Positions 32,904-42,602 of a stretch of DNA of 64,000 bases are shown here, in pieces. Made by a program: the position numbers and the translations under genes. This stretch comes from Mangrovihabitans endophyticus (GTDB lineage Bacteria > Actinomycetota > Actinomycetes > Mycobacteriales > Micromonosporaceae), in contig NZ_BMMX01000021.1 in the NCBI RefSeq assembly GCF_014646155.1, forward strand, positions 42,231 through 106,230. Direction: 5' to 3'. Position 1 is the stretch's first letter; each line of letters opens with the position of its first letter. Under the pieces are notes generated by a model. It did no database searches. It was given only the letters and a program-made list of their open reading frames with translations, and had not been told where the DNA came from.

Positions 32904-32931
32904 GCCCCTCCGGGCGTTGCTCAGGAGGGGC
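32904..32931 (-). terminator. Hairpin overlapping the eccD stop codon
   Basis: GCCCCTCC at 32904-32911 pairs with GGAGGGGC at 32924-32931 around a 12-base loop. It lies in the short gap between the convergent ppa and eccD genes and covers the eccD stop. No U-tract; it could serve both directions. Confidence 0.35.
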
Positions 32932-34363
32932 CGAGGTTCATCACCGCGCCATAGAGGCCGGCCACCGCGCAGGCCACCGGAATCACCGCGACCACCACCA
33001 GCGTGTCCAGCAGGTCGGCGGCTCGACCCAGGTAGGGCGACGGCGGCCGATCGGACCATGTGGCTCCGGCTGCCACGGTGGCCAGTCCGAGCACCAGGCC
33101 CGCGGCGGTGAGGGCCAGCCAGGTTCCCGGACCACCCGCCGCGAGCAGGTCCACTCCGAGCGCCACCACGCCGGACAGCCCCGCCGCGATCAACGGCACG
33201 CGCTGGCGCAGGGTGACGAACAGGCGGGACCGCAACAACAACGCGACCGCGGAGACGGCCATCAGAATCCGGGCCCACATGCCGCCCACGGCTGCGAGCA
33301 CCAGGAATGCCCCGGCGCACAGCACGGTATGCCCGGCGAGCATGCCGGCCAGCAGGTCGTCGGTGCGGGAGACGGCCGCGAAGACGGCCGATCGGGCGGG
33401 CCGGTCGCGTACCGCGTCGCGCGTCACCCCGGCGGGCGCCGCGGTGAAACCCTCCTCCGCTTCACTGCCGGTGGGCAGGTTGACCGGAGGGGTGGGCACC
33501 TTGCCCAGCCGGATGGCCAGCAGGGGCAGCGTGCCGATGCCGCAGACCAGGGCGGCCAGCAGCGCCGCCGCCGCGGTGTCCGCCCCGCCGACCAGGCTGA
33601 CCAGCGCGGCGAGGGCACCCAACAGGCCGATGGTGACGCCGGCGGTGAACGTGCGCAGCGACGCCGCCACGCCGACGCCGGCAAGGACGGCGGCGACCAG
33701 CAGCGCGACCGCACCGGCCAGCAGCTCGGGACCGCCCAGCCAGGGCAGCACGGGCAGCACGCCGACCCGGTCGCCGGGCGCCGACGCGACCAGGGCGGCG
33801 CCGCCGGTGAACGCGTACGGCAAGGCGCACGCACCGAGCGCGGCGCCGGCTCGCGCGTCGCCGTAGGCACGGGCCGCGGTGACTGCGCAGAGCAGCAGCA
33901 GGATTGCCACCCCCAGCCCCGCGACCGCCCCTCCGGGCCACCTCGGCCCACGCGTGAGCAGGGCGGTCAGCCCGAAGACGAGCAGCACCGCGGCACCGAT
34001 CAGGGTCGCGGTGCGCGTCGAGCCGGGCTGCCACACCGCGCCGCGGCGCCGGGCGCCCTCGGCGATGGCTTCCACCACGTCGTCGTACTCCAGCTCCGGC
34101 CACTGCGCCCGAGCCGCCACCAGGTGCAGCACTTCGCCGTCGCGCACGCCCTGGGCGAACAGACCCTGGGCCGCCGACAGCGGCGCGCCGTCGGGTCGCC
34201 GCAGCACCCAGCCGCCATGCTTCTCGCCGTCGTCGGCGAGGCTCTCCCCGGCATGTCTCAGCACCTCGGGCAGCAGTTCCGCCACCGGCACGTGTTCGGG
34301 CAACGCGACGTCGATCCGGCGTTGTGGCGCACTGATCGTGACCCGGGCGAGGCCGACCGCCAT
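32921..34363 (-). CDS. eccD: Type VII secretion integral membrane protein EccD
   Basis: A 480-aa protein. The N-terminal 85 residues form a ubiquitin-like domain (ARVTISAPQRRIDVALPEHVPVAELLPEVL), and the rest carries about 11 membrane helices, the arrangement of EccD, which lines the core of the ESX/type VII membrane complex. A cytoplasmic loop (KVPTPPVNLPTGSEAEEGF) splits the helices. ATG 34363 is preceded by GGGAA. The gene is divergent from eccC with 186 bp between, so both probably share a regulatory region. Confidence 0.92.
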   Translation of the reverse strand: MAVGLARVTISAPQRRIDVALPEHVPVAELLPEVLRHAGESLADDGEKHGGWVLRRPDGAPLSAAQGLFAQGVRDGEVLHLVAARAQWPELEYDDVVEAIAEGARRRGAVWQPGSTRTATLIGAAVLLVFGLTALLTRGPRWPGGAVAGLGVAILLLLCAVTAARAYGDARAGAALGACALPYAFTGGAALVASAPGDRVGVLPVLPWLGGPELLAGAVALLVAAVLAGVGVAASLRTFTAGVTIGLLGALAALVSLVGGADTAAAALLAALVCGIGTLPLLAIRLGKVPTPPVNLPTGSEAEEGFTAAPAGVTRDAVRDRPARSAVFAAVSRTDDLLAGMLAGHTVLCAGAFLVLAAVGGMWARILMAVSAVALLLRSRLFVTLRQRVPLIAAGLSGVVALGVDLLAAGGPGTWLALTAAGLVLGLATVAAGATWSDRPPSPYLGRAADLLDTLVVVAVIPVACAVAGLYGAVMNLGPS

Positions 34364-34549
34364 GTCGTGTTTCCCATCGATGGTGACGAGGCTGCGGAAC
34401 GCCAGGGACTTTACCTACCATGGGCGCGACGCGAAGCCCGGCGATCGGGTCACGCCAATGTGGACGAAAAGGGCAAACGCACGACAACGCGACAGGGACG
34501 TAGTGGGCGAGCGTAGGAAACGAACCGTCCAGCGCAGCGGAGCGCCGGC
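34364..34549. promoter_or_regulatory. Divergent region between eccD and eccC
   Basis: The 186 bases separating the two type VII genes. The eccC ribosome site (GGAG, 8 bases before 34550) lies at its right end. No assigned promoter boxes; the region should control both arms of the locus. Confidence 0.4.
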
Positions 34550-37500
34550 ATGAGCACTGTGATCATCAAACGGCCTGCCCGGCGCCCGGCGCCCGAGATC
34601 CCCACCGGGGAACTCGCCGTGGAGGCACCGCCGGAGATTCCGCAGGTGACCGGCGGTCGATGGCAGCAGGCGATGATGGCCCTGCCGATGCTCGGCGGGT
34701 CCGCCGCGATGGCCATGATGATGGGCCGCGGCGGCGGCGGGCCGTTCTCCTATGTGGTCGGCGGACTGTTCGGGCTCTCCTCGCTGGCGATGCTTGCCAC
34801 CTCGTTCAGCGGGGGCAGCGCTCCGAAGAAGGCCGAGATGATGGCGGCTCGGCGGGAGTACCTGCGACATCTGGCCGGGCTCCGCCGCAAGGTGCGGGAG
34901 ACGGTACGCGCCCAGCGCGTCGGGTTGTTCTACCGGCATCCGGACCCGGGACGCCTCTGGTCCACCGCGGGCAGCCACCGCGTGTGGGAACGGCGACCCA
35001 CGGATCCCGATTTCGGCGTGGTGCGTCTCGCCGTGGGCCCGCAGACGCTTGCCACACCGCTGGTCCCGCCGGTCACCCGTCCGCTGGAAGACCTGGAGCC
35101 GATGACCGCCGGGGCGCTGCGCCGCTTCCTGGACGCCTACTCGGTGGTCCCGGATCTGCCGGTCGCGGTCTCCCTCCGCGGGTTCGCGCGGGTCTTTCTC
35201 CGCGGCCCGGAAGCGGACACGCGTGCGCTGACCCGCGCGGTGCTCGCCCAACTCGCCGTCTTCCACGCCCCGGACGATCTGATCGTCGCGGTATGCGCCG
35301 GCTCCGGACGCCGTTCGCTGTGGGAATGGGTCAAGTGGCTGCCGCACAACCTGCACCCGGGGCGGACCGACGCGCTCGGCCAGGTGCGCCTGGTCGCCGG
35401 CTCCGGTCCGGAGCTCGAAGAGCTGCTGGAGGACGTGATCGGCAACCGCCACCGGTTCAACCCGGCGGGGGTGAGCACCAACGGGCCGCACGTGGTGATC
35501 GTGCTCGACGGCGCCGACCTGAAGGGCGCCACTCAGCTCGACGACGGCATCGACGGGGTCACCGTGCTGGACCTGGACGAACAACCGCCGCGGCTGCTGG
35601 ACCGGTCGATGCTGGTGCTGGACGTCAGCACCGACGAGGGGCGACGCGCCCTGCACACGTACGCGACGGAGCAGGCCGCCGACGTGGGTGTGCCGGACCG
35701 GCTCGACCCGGTCGAGGCGGAGGCGCTGGCCCGGCGGCTTGCTCCGCTGCGGCTGGCCGCCATGGCCAAATCCGCCGACTCACCGATGACCGCCGAGATG
35801 GGCCTGACCGAACTGCTGGGCGTCACCGACCCGGACGGCTTCAGCGTGGCCCAGAGCTGGCTGCCCCGACCGAACCGGGACCGCCTGCGCGTTCCGATCG
35901 GGGTGGGTGTGGACGGTGCCGCCGTCGAGCTCGACCTCAAGGAGTCGGCCCAGGACGGCATGGGCCCGCACGGCCTGCTCATCGGCGCGACCGGCTCCGG
36001 AAAATCGGAGTTGCTGCGCACCCTCGTGCTGGCCCTGGCCACCACGCACTCGTCCGAGTCGCTGAACTTCGTGCTGGTCGACTTCAAGGGCGGGGCGACC
36101 TTCGCCTCGCTGGACCGGCTCCCGCACACCGCGGCGGTGATCACCAACCTGGCCGACGAGCTGCCGCTGGTGGATCGCATGGTGGACGCGATCGACGGCG
36201 AGTTGATCCGGCGTCAGGAGCTGCTGCGCAAGGCGGGCAACTATGCCAGCCTGCGCGACTACGAGAAGGCCCGGACGTCCGGCGCGGCGCTGCCTCCGCT
36301 GCCGTCACTGCTCGTGGTGTGCGACGAGTTCTCCGAGTTGCTGTCCGCCAAGCCCGACTTCATCGACCTGTTCGTGCAGATCGGCCGGGTGGGCCGGTCA
36401 CTGGGCGTGCACCTGCTGCTGGCCAGCCAGCGCCTGGAGGAAGGGCGTCTGCGCGGTCTGGACACCCATTTGTCGTACCGGATCGGCCTGCGGACGTTCT
36501 CCGCGCTGGAATCGCGTGCCGTGCTCGGTGTGGCGGACGCGTACGAGCTGCCGCGCTCGCCCGGACACGGCTACCTCAAGTTCGGCACCGAACCGCTGGT
36601 GCGATTCAAAGCGGCCTACGTCTCCGGCACGTTCCGCGCCGCGGGCCGTCGCGGCACCCACGCCCCCGGTGACCTCGGCACCCCCAAGGTGCACGAATAC
36701 ACCACACACCTGCTGCCCGCGCCCGCCCCGATCCGGCCGCCGGAGCCGAGACCGGAGGAACTCGCGGCCGGGGAGAGCCTGCTCGATGTGATGGTGTCCC
36801 GGCTGGCCGGTCAGGGACCTCCGGCGCACCAGGTGTGGCTGCCGCCGCTGAACACCTCGGCCGCTCTGGACGAGGTGCTCGGACCGGTCACCTCCGACCC
36901 GGCACGCGGGATGGCGTTCGCCAACCCGGAACTGCACGGCGCCCTGCAGGTGCCGATCGCACTCATCGACAAGCCGCGCGAGCAGTTGCGTGACGTGATG
37001 TGGATGCAGCTCGCCGGCTCGGCCGGACACGTCGCCGTGGTCGGCGGCACGCTCAGCGGTAAGTCCACCGCCCTGCGCACCATGATTCTCGGACTGGGCC
37101 TCACTCACACCCCGCGCGAAGTACAGATCTACTGTCTGGACTTCGGCGGCGGTTCGCTGGCCACGGTGCGCGACCTGCCGCACGTCGGCGGGGTGGCCGG
37201 GCGCCGCGACGGTGTCGCGGTGCGCCGGACCGTCGGCGAGATCGTCACCCTGCTCGCCGAGCGTGAGACGCACTTCGGCGAGGCCGGCATCGACTCCATG
37301 GCGTCGTACCGGCGGCGCCGCGCGAACGCCGCCGGGCTGGGCGGCGGGGCGGCCGACAACGACCCGTTCGGCGACGTCTTCCTCGTCGTGGACGGCTGGG
37401 CCACGCTGCGCAAGGACTACGAGGAACTCGAGCCGACGATCACCGACATCGCCACGCGCGGCCTGTCGTACGGCATTCACGTGGTGGCCTCGGCGACGCG

Positions 37501-38521
37501 GTGGATGGACTTCCGGCCCGCCATCCGTGACCTTTTCGGCTCGCGGCTGGAGCTGCGGCTGGGCGATCCGACCGACTCGATGATCAACAGACGAGCGGCG
37601 GGCGGCGTACCGGAGGAACGGCCCGGTCGGGGCATCGTGGAGCACCCCACCGACAAGCAGAAGGGCCTCCACCTGCTGACCGTACGCCCGGAGCTGACCA
37701 CCGTGGGCGATACGTCCGAGCTGGTCAAGGCGATCGCCGCGAGCTGGAGCGGACCCGCCGCGCCGCGGGTGCGCTTGCTTCCGCGATCCCTGCCGTACGC
37801 CGAGCTGGATCTGGCCGCCTCCGCGGGCCTGCGCCTTCCGATCGGCATCGGCGAGCAGGACCTGCGGCCGGTGGAGATCGATTTCGCCGGCGATTCGCAT
37901 TTCCTGCTGTTCGGCGACGCCGAATGCGGCAAGTCGTCGTTCCTGCGCGCCCTCGCCACCACGGTGATGCGCCGGTTCACCCCCGAGCAGGCGCGGCTCA
38001 TCCTGGTCGATTACCGGCGCAGCCTGATGGACCTGCCGGAGTCCGAGCACCGCATCGGCTACGGCATCCAGGCGCAGAAGACCCTGGAGTTGATGGAGTC
38101 GGTGGCCGGTTACATGCAGCGTCGGCTGCCCGGATCCGACGTCACCCCTGCGCAGCTACGGGAACGCTCCTGGTGGCAGGGGCCCGAGCTGTTCGTCCTG
38201 GTGGACGACTACGACCTGGTGGTGTCCGGGCCGGTCAATCCGCTGCAGCCCCTGTTGGAATACCTCCCGCAGGCGCGGGACGTCGGCCTGCACCTGGTGG
38301 TGGTGCGGCGGGCCGGCGGCGCCGGGCGTGCGCTGTACGAGCCGGTCATCCAGCGGCTGCGGGAGCTGGCCTCGCCGGGGCTGGTGATGGCCGGGCCGCC
38401 CGACGAGGGCGCATTGATCGGGACGGTGAAACCCGGACCGATGCCGCCGGGCCGCGGTCGGCTGATCACCCGGCGCGAAGGCGTACGACTGGTCCAATTG
38501 GCGCATCTCCCCCCATATTGA
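34550..38521 (+). CDS. eccC: Type VII secretion ATPase EccC (fused EccCa-EccCb)
   Basis: A 1323-aa membrane-anchored FtsK/SpoIIIE ATPase that recognises and drives export of ESX substrates. Two helices near residues 45-90 anchor it. Three ATPase domains follow: Walker A1 GATGSGKS (479-486) with Walker B1 VVCDEF (Asp592/Glu593); Walker A2 GGTLSGKS (Lys838) with VVDGW in place of the second acid (Asp948/Gly949); Walker A3 DAECGKSS (Lys1128) with LVDDYD (Asp1219/Asp1220). All three P-loops keep the Lys. It is a single-chain EccC as in Thermomonospora, not split as in ESX-1. The mycosin gene follows 210 bp downstream. Confidence 0.95.
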   Translation: MSTVIIKRPARRPAPEIPTGELAVEAPPEIPQVTGGRWQQAMMALPMLGGSAAMAMMMGRGGGGPFSYVVGGLFGLSSLAMLATSFSGGSAPKKAEMMAARREYLRHLAGLRRKVRETVRAQRVGLFYRHPDPGRLWSTAGSHRVWERRPTDPDFGVVRLAVGPQTLATPLVPPVTRPLEDLEPMTAGALRRFLDAYSVVPDLPVAVSLRGFARVFLRGPEADTRALTRAVLAQLAVFHAPDDLIVAVCAGSGRRSLWEWVKWLPHNLHPGRTDALGQVRLVAGSGPELEELLEDVIGNRHRFNPAGVSTNGPHVVIVLDGADLKGATQLDDGIDGVTVLDLDEQPPRLLDRSMLVLDVSTDEGRRALHTYATEQAADVGVPDRLDPVEAEALARRLAPLRLAAMAKSADSPMTAEMGLTELLGVTDPDGFSVAQSWLPRPNRDRLRVPIGVGVDGAAVELDLKESAQDGMGPHGLLIGATGSGKSELLRTLVLALATTHSSESLNFVLVDFKGGATFASLDRLPHTAAVITNLADELPLVDRMVDAIDGELIRRQELLRKAGNYASLRDYEKARTSGAALPPLPSLLVVCDEFSELLSAKPDFIDLFVQIGRVGRSLGVHLLLASQRLEEGRLRGLDTHLSYRIGLRTFSALESRAVLGVADAYELPRSPGHGYLKFGTEPLVRFKAAYVSGTFRAAGRRGTHAPGDLGTPKVHEYTTHLLPAPAPIRPPEPRPEELAAGESLLDVMVSRLAGQGPPAHQVWLPPLNTSAALDEVLGPVTSDPARGMAFANPELHGALQVPIALIDKPREQLRDVMWMQLAGSAGHVAVVGGTLSGKSTALRTMILGLGLTHTPREVQIYCLDFGGGSLATVRDLPHVGGVAGRRDGVAVRRTVGEIVTLLAERETHFGEAGIDSMASYRRRRANAAGLGGGAADNDPFGDVFLVVDGWATLRKDYEELEPTITDIATRGLSYGIHVVASATRWMDFRPAIRDLFGSRLELRLGDPTDSMINRRAAGGVPEERPGRGIVEHPTDKQKGLHLLTVRPELTTVGDTSELVKAIAASWSGPAAPRVRLLPRSLPYAELDLAASAGLRLPIGIGEQDLRPVEIDFAGDSHFLLFGDAECGKSSFLRALATTVMRRFTPEQARLILVDYRRSLMDLPESEHRIGYGIQAQKTLELMESVAGYMQRRLPGSDVTPAQLRERSWWQGPELFVLVDDYDLVVSGPVNPLQPLLEYLPQARDVGLHLVVVRRAGGAGRALYEPVIQRLRELASPGLVMAGPPDEGALIGTVKPGPMPPGRGRLITRREGVRLVQLAHLPPY

Positions 38522-38731
38522 CCAGGTCGGCCGCACGATCGGTGCGACAAGCATCGACAGACTCCAGCGGCAACGTCCCGAAGGGGAGTAACCTCCCACC
38601 ATCGAACGTCCCTTCGCAGATTGGCCTCGCTGCTCCGTGAGTTACCTTCCGCGAAAAGGTGCGCCCCGCCGCCAGCGGCCGGGCGCGGCTGGCGCACAGC
38701 CCCCGCCCGGGGGTGCTGGTTGCTGACCAGG

Positions 38732-39964
38732 ATGTTGACGACCCGATCGCGGTTCGTCGCCGCCGTCGTGGCCGGCCTGCTGACCGCGGGGTTCAGCGCG
38801 ACGCCGGTGCAGGCCACCCCCGAGCCGTTGGGCGCCGACCCGGTGCGCGCCGAGGAGTGGCACCTCAAGACGTTGAACGTGCCCGGTGCGTGGTCATACG
38901 CCTCCGGCGCGGGTGTGACCGTTGCCGTCATCGACTCGGGCGTGGACGCGCATCACGTCGACCTAGATGGCCAGGTGCTGCGCGGCCTGGATCTCGTCGA
39001 TCCCAGCGGCACCGGCGACACCGACCTGGTCGGGCATGGCACCACCGTCGCGGCCATCATCGCCGGCAAGGCGGACGACGCGGGAGTGGTGGGCATCGCC
39101 CCGAAGGCCAAGATCCTCCCGGTCCGGGTGCTCGACCGGGAGAACCGATACGACGACGCGCTGATCGTCGCCAAGGGCGTGCGGTGGGCCGTCGATCACG
39201 GCGCCCGGGTGATCAACCTGTCGCTCGGCGGCACCGGCAGCAGCGCGGCGCTGGCCGCCGCTCTGGACTATGCCTTCGCCAAGGACGTGGTCGTGGTGGC
39301 CTGCACGGGCAACGTCAGCGCGTCGGACACCAGCGCGGTGTGGTACCCCGCACGGGAGCCCGGCGTGATCGCCGTGGCCGGCCTGGAGCGCGGCGGTGAT
39401 CGGCTGTGGTCGGGATCGATCACCGGTCCCGAGACGGTCATCTCGGCGCCGGCCACCCAACTGGTCGGCGCCCGTCCGGCGGGCTATTGGCGTGTGCAGG
39501 GCACCAGCTTCGCGTCCCCGATGGTCGCCGCCACCGCCGCGCTGATCCGGTCGCGCTGGCCCCAGATGCCCGCCGGCGAGGTGATCAACCGGATCATTCA
39601 CACCGCCGACGATCGCGGTCCCCGCGGGCGCGACGCCACCTACGGGTACGGCATGGTCGACCCGACCGCCGCCCTGACCGCCGATGTGCCGCTGGTGACG
39701 AGCAACCCGCTGGACACCACGCCACCGCCCGGCGTCGCCGGGTTCGGCAGCGCCCCCGCCGCGGGCCATGTCCCGTCCGCGCCGCTGGCGCAGCCGGGCA
39801 CCTCGGGCGCGCAGGTATCGGGCGCCAACGCGGGATGGGCGGTCGACTCGGACGATCCCGCGCCGCCGCGCCGCTCCCCGCTCTGGTGGGCGGCCGGGGC
39901 ACTGCTCGCGTTGTCCGTCGTGCTGAGCATCATGATCGTCCGCCGGTTCTCCGACGCCGCCTGA
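38732..39964 (+). CDS. mycP: Mycosin-type subtilisin protease of the type VII locus
   Basis: A 410-aa exported serine protease. Signal peptide RFVAAVVAGLLTAGFSATPVQA, subtilase domain with catalytic Asp68 (VAVIDSGVD), His102 (GHGTTVA) and Ser259 (GTSFASP), an oxyanion Asn in CTGN, a Pro/Gly-rich linker and a C-terminal anchor (WWAAGALLALSVVLSIMIVRRF), all as in MycP. MycP stabilises the type VII membrane complex and cleaves some substrates. ATG 38732 gives a normal signal peptide; the ribosome site is weak and a TTG at 38720 is possible. Transcribed in the same direction as eccC. Confidence 0.9.
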   Translation: MLTTRSRFVAAVVAGLLTAGFSATPVQATPEPLGADPVRAEEWHLKTLNVPGAWSYASGAGVTVAVIDSGVDAHHVDLDGQVLRGLDLVDPSGTGDTDLVGHGTTVAAIIAGKADDAGVVGIAPKAKILPVRVLDRENRYDDALIVAKGVRWAVDHGARVINLSLGGTGSSAALAAALDYAFAKDVVVVACTGNVSASDTSAVWYPAREPGVIAVAGLERGGDRLWSGSITGPETVISAPATQLVGARPAGYWRVQGTSFASPMVAATAALIRSRWPQMPAGEVINRIIHTADDRGPRGRDATYGYGMVDPTAALTADVPLVTSNPLDTTPPPGVAGFGSAPAAGHVPSAPLAQPGTSGAQVSGANAGWAVDSDDPAPPRRSPLWWAAGALLALSVVLSIMIVRRFSDAA

Positions 39965-39983
39965 CCCGGACCGGGCCGACCGG

Positions 39984-41162
39984 TCAGGCGCAATCGCCGG
40001 TGTCGGCCCCGCCGGTGCGCTCCGCACCCGCGCTCGCCACCCCGGCAGCCTCCTGCGCGGTGAGGGCGAAGCCGGTGGTCTGATCGTCCTGCGCCGCCGC
40101 GAAGATCACGCCGAGCACCCGGCCGCCCGGGGATACCAGCGGGCCCCCGGAATTGCCGCTGCGAACCTTCGCCCGGATCGTATAGATCTGCCGGGTCACT
40201 TCGGCACGGTCATAGATGTCCGGTCCGGTGATCTCGCTGACGTCGCGGACACGCGCCGACTGCGCGTCGTAGGGGCCATCCAGCGGGTATCCCAGGACGA
40301 TGGCGCTCGCGCCGGTGTCGGCCGGATCGTCCGCGAAACGCATCACCGGGGCGCGCAGGCCGGGCACGTAGATCACCGCCAGGTCGCGCTCCGGGTCGTA
40401 GACCACCACCCGGCCGTCCAGCCGGTCGCCGTCCGACTCCACCTGCACGTCCCGGGTCCCGGCCACCACGTGCGCGTTCGTCATGATGCGCTCGCTCGCA
40501 TACACGAATCCCGACCCCTCGATGCGGCGGGAGCAGCTCGGCGCGGTGCCGAGGACCTTGATGACGGACCGCTGCGAGTCGCGCACCACGACGGAGTTGG
40601 CCAGTGCGGGATCTGGCGCAGCGACCTCTCGGGCCTGGGTGCGGGAAAGGTCGCCGAAGACATCCGGAAAGCCGTTGGTGTTCAGCGAGTCGCGCAGCCC
40701 GTCGGACAGCGCCTGCGCCTGCTCCGGGACCAGCTCGCTGACGCCGCCGAGGATCGCGCTGCTGCGAATCTCCCGGTTCAGCCCGGGGAAGGGCGATGAG
40801 CCCAGAGGCACCGCCAGCAGCGAAACCACCAGGAGCAACGCGACCACCGAAACCACCGCTCCGCCGGCGTCATCGACGCGCTGCAGCGGCCGGCTCTCAA
40901 TGGCGCGCCGCAGCCGGGTGCCGAACCAGCCGGCCAAAGTCTGGCCCAGCACCGCCAGCGCGAAGATGGTGGCCAGCGAGGCGACCAGCCGCATCAGCCC
41001 GTCCGAGAACTGGTTGGCGATCAGCGGGCCGATCTGCAGACCGATCAGCACTCCGCTGAAGAACCCGGCGATCGACAGCGCGCCGATCACGAAGCCCTGC
41101 CGGTACCCGCTGATGGCGAAGATCAGCATCAGCAGGATCAAGATCCCATCGACCACGGGCAC
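39984..41162 (-). CDS. marP: MarP-like membrane serine protease (CvpA plus trypsin-like domain)
   Basis: A 392-aa protein: four N-terminal membrane helices of the CvpA type (VDGILILLMLIFAISGYRQG...), a linker, then a periplasmic chymotrypsin-like domain with His231 (TNAHVV), Asp260 (PERDLAV) and Ser338 (RSGNSGGP). This is the architecture of M. tuberculosis MarP (Rv3671c), needed for acid and oxidative stress survival. GTG 41162 begins the conserved VVDGILILL helix; the upstream ATG 41189 would only add nine residues. The neighbours nudix, thioredoxin and nth repeat the mycobacterial order. Confidence 0.9.
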   Translation of the reverse strand: MPVVDGILILLMLIFAISGYRQGFVIGALSIAGFFSGVLIGLQIGPLIANQFSDGLMRLVASLATIFALAVLGQTLAGWFGTRLRRAIESRPLQRVDDAGGAVVSVVALLLVVSLLAVPLGSSPFPGLNREIRSSAILGGVSELVPEQAQALSDGLRDSLNTNGFPDVFGDLSRTQAREVAAPDPALANSVVVRDSQRSVIKVLGTAPSCSRRIEGSGFVYASERIMTNAHVVAGTRDVQVESDGDRLDGRVVVYDPERDLAVIYVPGLRAPVMRFADDPADTGASAIVLGYPLDGPYDAQSARVRDVSEITGPDIYDRAEVTRQIYTIRAKVRSGNSGGPLVSPGGRVLGVIFAAAQDDQTTGFALTAQEAAGVASAGAERTGGADTGDCA

Positions 41163-41208
41163 CCGCTCAGCGTAGAGAAGTCGGACCAATCAGTTGTGCG
41201 GCGGTCGG

Positions 41209-41934
41209 TCATGGCACCACCTCGTCCGGTGCGCCACTCGGCACGGCCCCCACCGGAGCGGTCGAGCCCGGCAGTTCGATCAGCCGACCCGGCTGCCACG
41301 GCCGGGTCCACCCCGCCATGTCCAGCAGCGCGGAGATCACCCCCGCGGTGAAGCCCCAGATCAGCATCCCGCCCACGGCGAATCCCGGTGCCACCCACCC
41401 GTTCGGATGGCGCACGCGCAGCCGGTTGGCCGGTTCGGTCAGGTCCGCCACCGTCACCCTCTCCACCCGCGCCACCTCGCTGGCCTGACGGGCGTGCACC
41501 GGATGCGGCGCATGCCACCAGGCCAGCACCGGAGTGACGATGAAGTTGCTGACCGGGATCCACATCTGCGGGAGCAGGGTCAGCACGGTGGCACTGGACG
41601 GGTCCAGGTCCACTTCCTCGCCCGCCTCGCGCAGCGCGGTGGCGGCCGGTCCGGCATCGTCGGGATCCGCCGCGCCGCCCGGGAAGGCCGGCTGCCCGGC
41701 GTGGTTGCGCATGCTCGCGGCACGCTGCAGCACCAACACATCGGGCTCACCGGCCCGTTGCTCGCCGAGCAGGACCAGGACGGCGCTGGACCGGCCGCCG
41801 ACCGCCGGGGCGCGCAACGTGGTGAAGTCCTCGGTGCGGCTGGCCGCCGCCCGGCTCAGCAGCGGTTCCCACCACTGCGGCAGGCCGGGTGGCCCGGGGA
41901 CGGGACGCGAGGCATCCGGCGCGGGTTCGTTCAC
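41209..41934 (-). CDS. Nudix hydrolase, CoA pyrophosphatase type
   Basis: A 241-aa protein with the Nudix box GGAADPDDAGPAATALREAGEEVDLD and the CoA-pyrophosphatase upstream motif LVLQRAASMRNHAGQPAFPGG. It would cleave CoA or acyl-CoA to 4'-phosphopantetheine and 3',5'-ADP. GTG 41934 overlaps the thioredoxin stop (GTGA), which fixes the start. Counterpart of Rv3672c by position. Confidence 0.9.
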   Translation of the reverse strand: MNEPAPDASRPVPGPPGLPQWWEPLLSRAAASRTEDFTTLRAPAVGGRSSAVLVLLGEQRAGEPDVLVLQRAASMRNHAGQPAFPGGAADPDDAGPAATALREAGEEVDLDPSSATVLTLLPQMWIPVSNFIVTPVLAWWHAPHPVHARQASEVARVERVTVADLTEPANRLRVRHPNGWVAPGFAVGGMLIWGFTAGVISALLDMAGWTRPWQPGRLIELPGSTAPVGAVPSGAPDEVVP

Positions 41935-42602
41935 CGCGTCACCACCACACCGGTGCGCGCCTCGACCAGGCGGTTCAGCTCGGTGGTGCCGGACAGCGGC
42001 AGGGCGTGCACGTACGCCGTGCCGCGCTCGTCCAGCAGGACGGTCACCGGCAGGGCGGCCCGGCCCAGCGCCGACATCAGGCGCTGCTCCGGGTCGTACA
42101 GGGTCGGCATGCTGATGCCCTGGTCGGCAGCGAACGATGCGGCCGCGTCCCGCCCATCTCCGGTGTCCACGCCGACCACCGTGAGCCGACCGGTGGTGCG
42201 GTCCGCGAGTCGCTGCATGGCGGGCAGCTCGGCGCGGCAGGGGCCGCACCAGGAGGCCCAGAGGTTGAGCACCGCGGGACCGTGCAGGGTGGCGAGATCG
42301 ACCGTCCGCCCTCCGGCGAAGCAGGGCAGGGACAGGGCCGGCAGCTCAGTCCGGGCGCCCACGGCCGGGTGCGAGGAAGCGGGTGCGGCCAGCCGATCGC
42401 AGTCGACGAACGGAACGGCAGCCTTCGCCGGGCCGGGGGCATCGCCGGTCCGCGCCGCGGCGGTGCACGCGCTCAGACCGGTGACCACCGCCAGCGACAG
42501 CACCATGCTCACGGTCAGCAACGGAAATCTCGGCATCCGCAGCGCCCCGGCCAGTCGGCGTGCACCGGGCCGCACCGCGGTGCGCTCTCCGGCATCCGTC
42601 AC
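41931..42602 (-). CDS. TlpA/ResA-like thioredoxin-fold lipoprotein
   Basis: A 223-aa exported redox protein. After a 21-residue Arg-rich start comes a lipoprotein signal (MPRFPLLTVSMVLSLAVVTG with lipobox LSAC), then a TlpA-like thioredoxin domain with LNLWASWCGPCRAELPAMQRL containing the CxxC pair and the cis-Pro in ALPVTVLL. It probably reduces or maintains disulfides outside the membrane. GTG 42602 overlaps the nth stop (GTGA) and implies coupling; ATG 42539 directly before the signal peptide is a good alternative start. Confidence 0.88.
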   Translation of the reverse strand: MTDAGERTAVRPGARRLAGALRMPRFPLLTVSMVLSLAVVTGLSACTAAARTGDAPGPAKAAVPFVDCDRLAAPASSHPAVGARTELPALSLPCFAGGRTVDLATLHGPAVLNLWASWCGPCRAELPAMQRLADRTTGRLTVVGVDTGDGRDAAASFAADQGISMPTLYDPEQRLMSALGRAALPVTVLLDERGTAYVHALPLSGTTELNRLVEARTGVVVTR

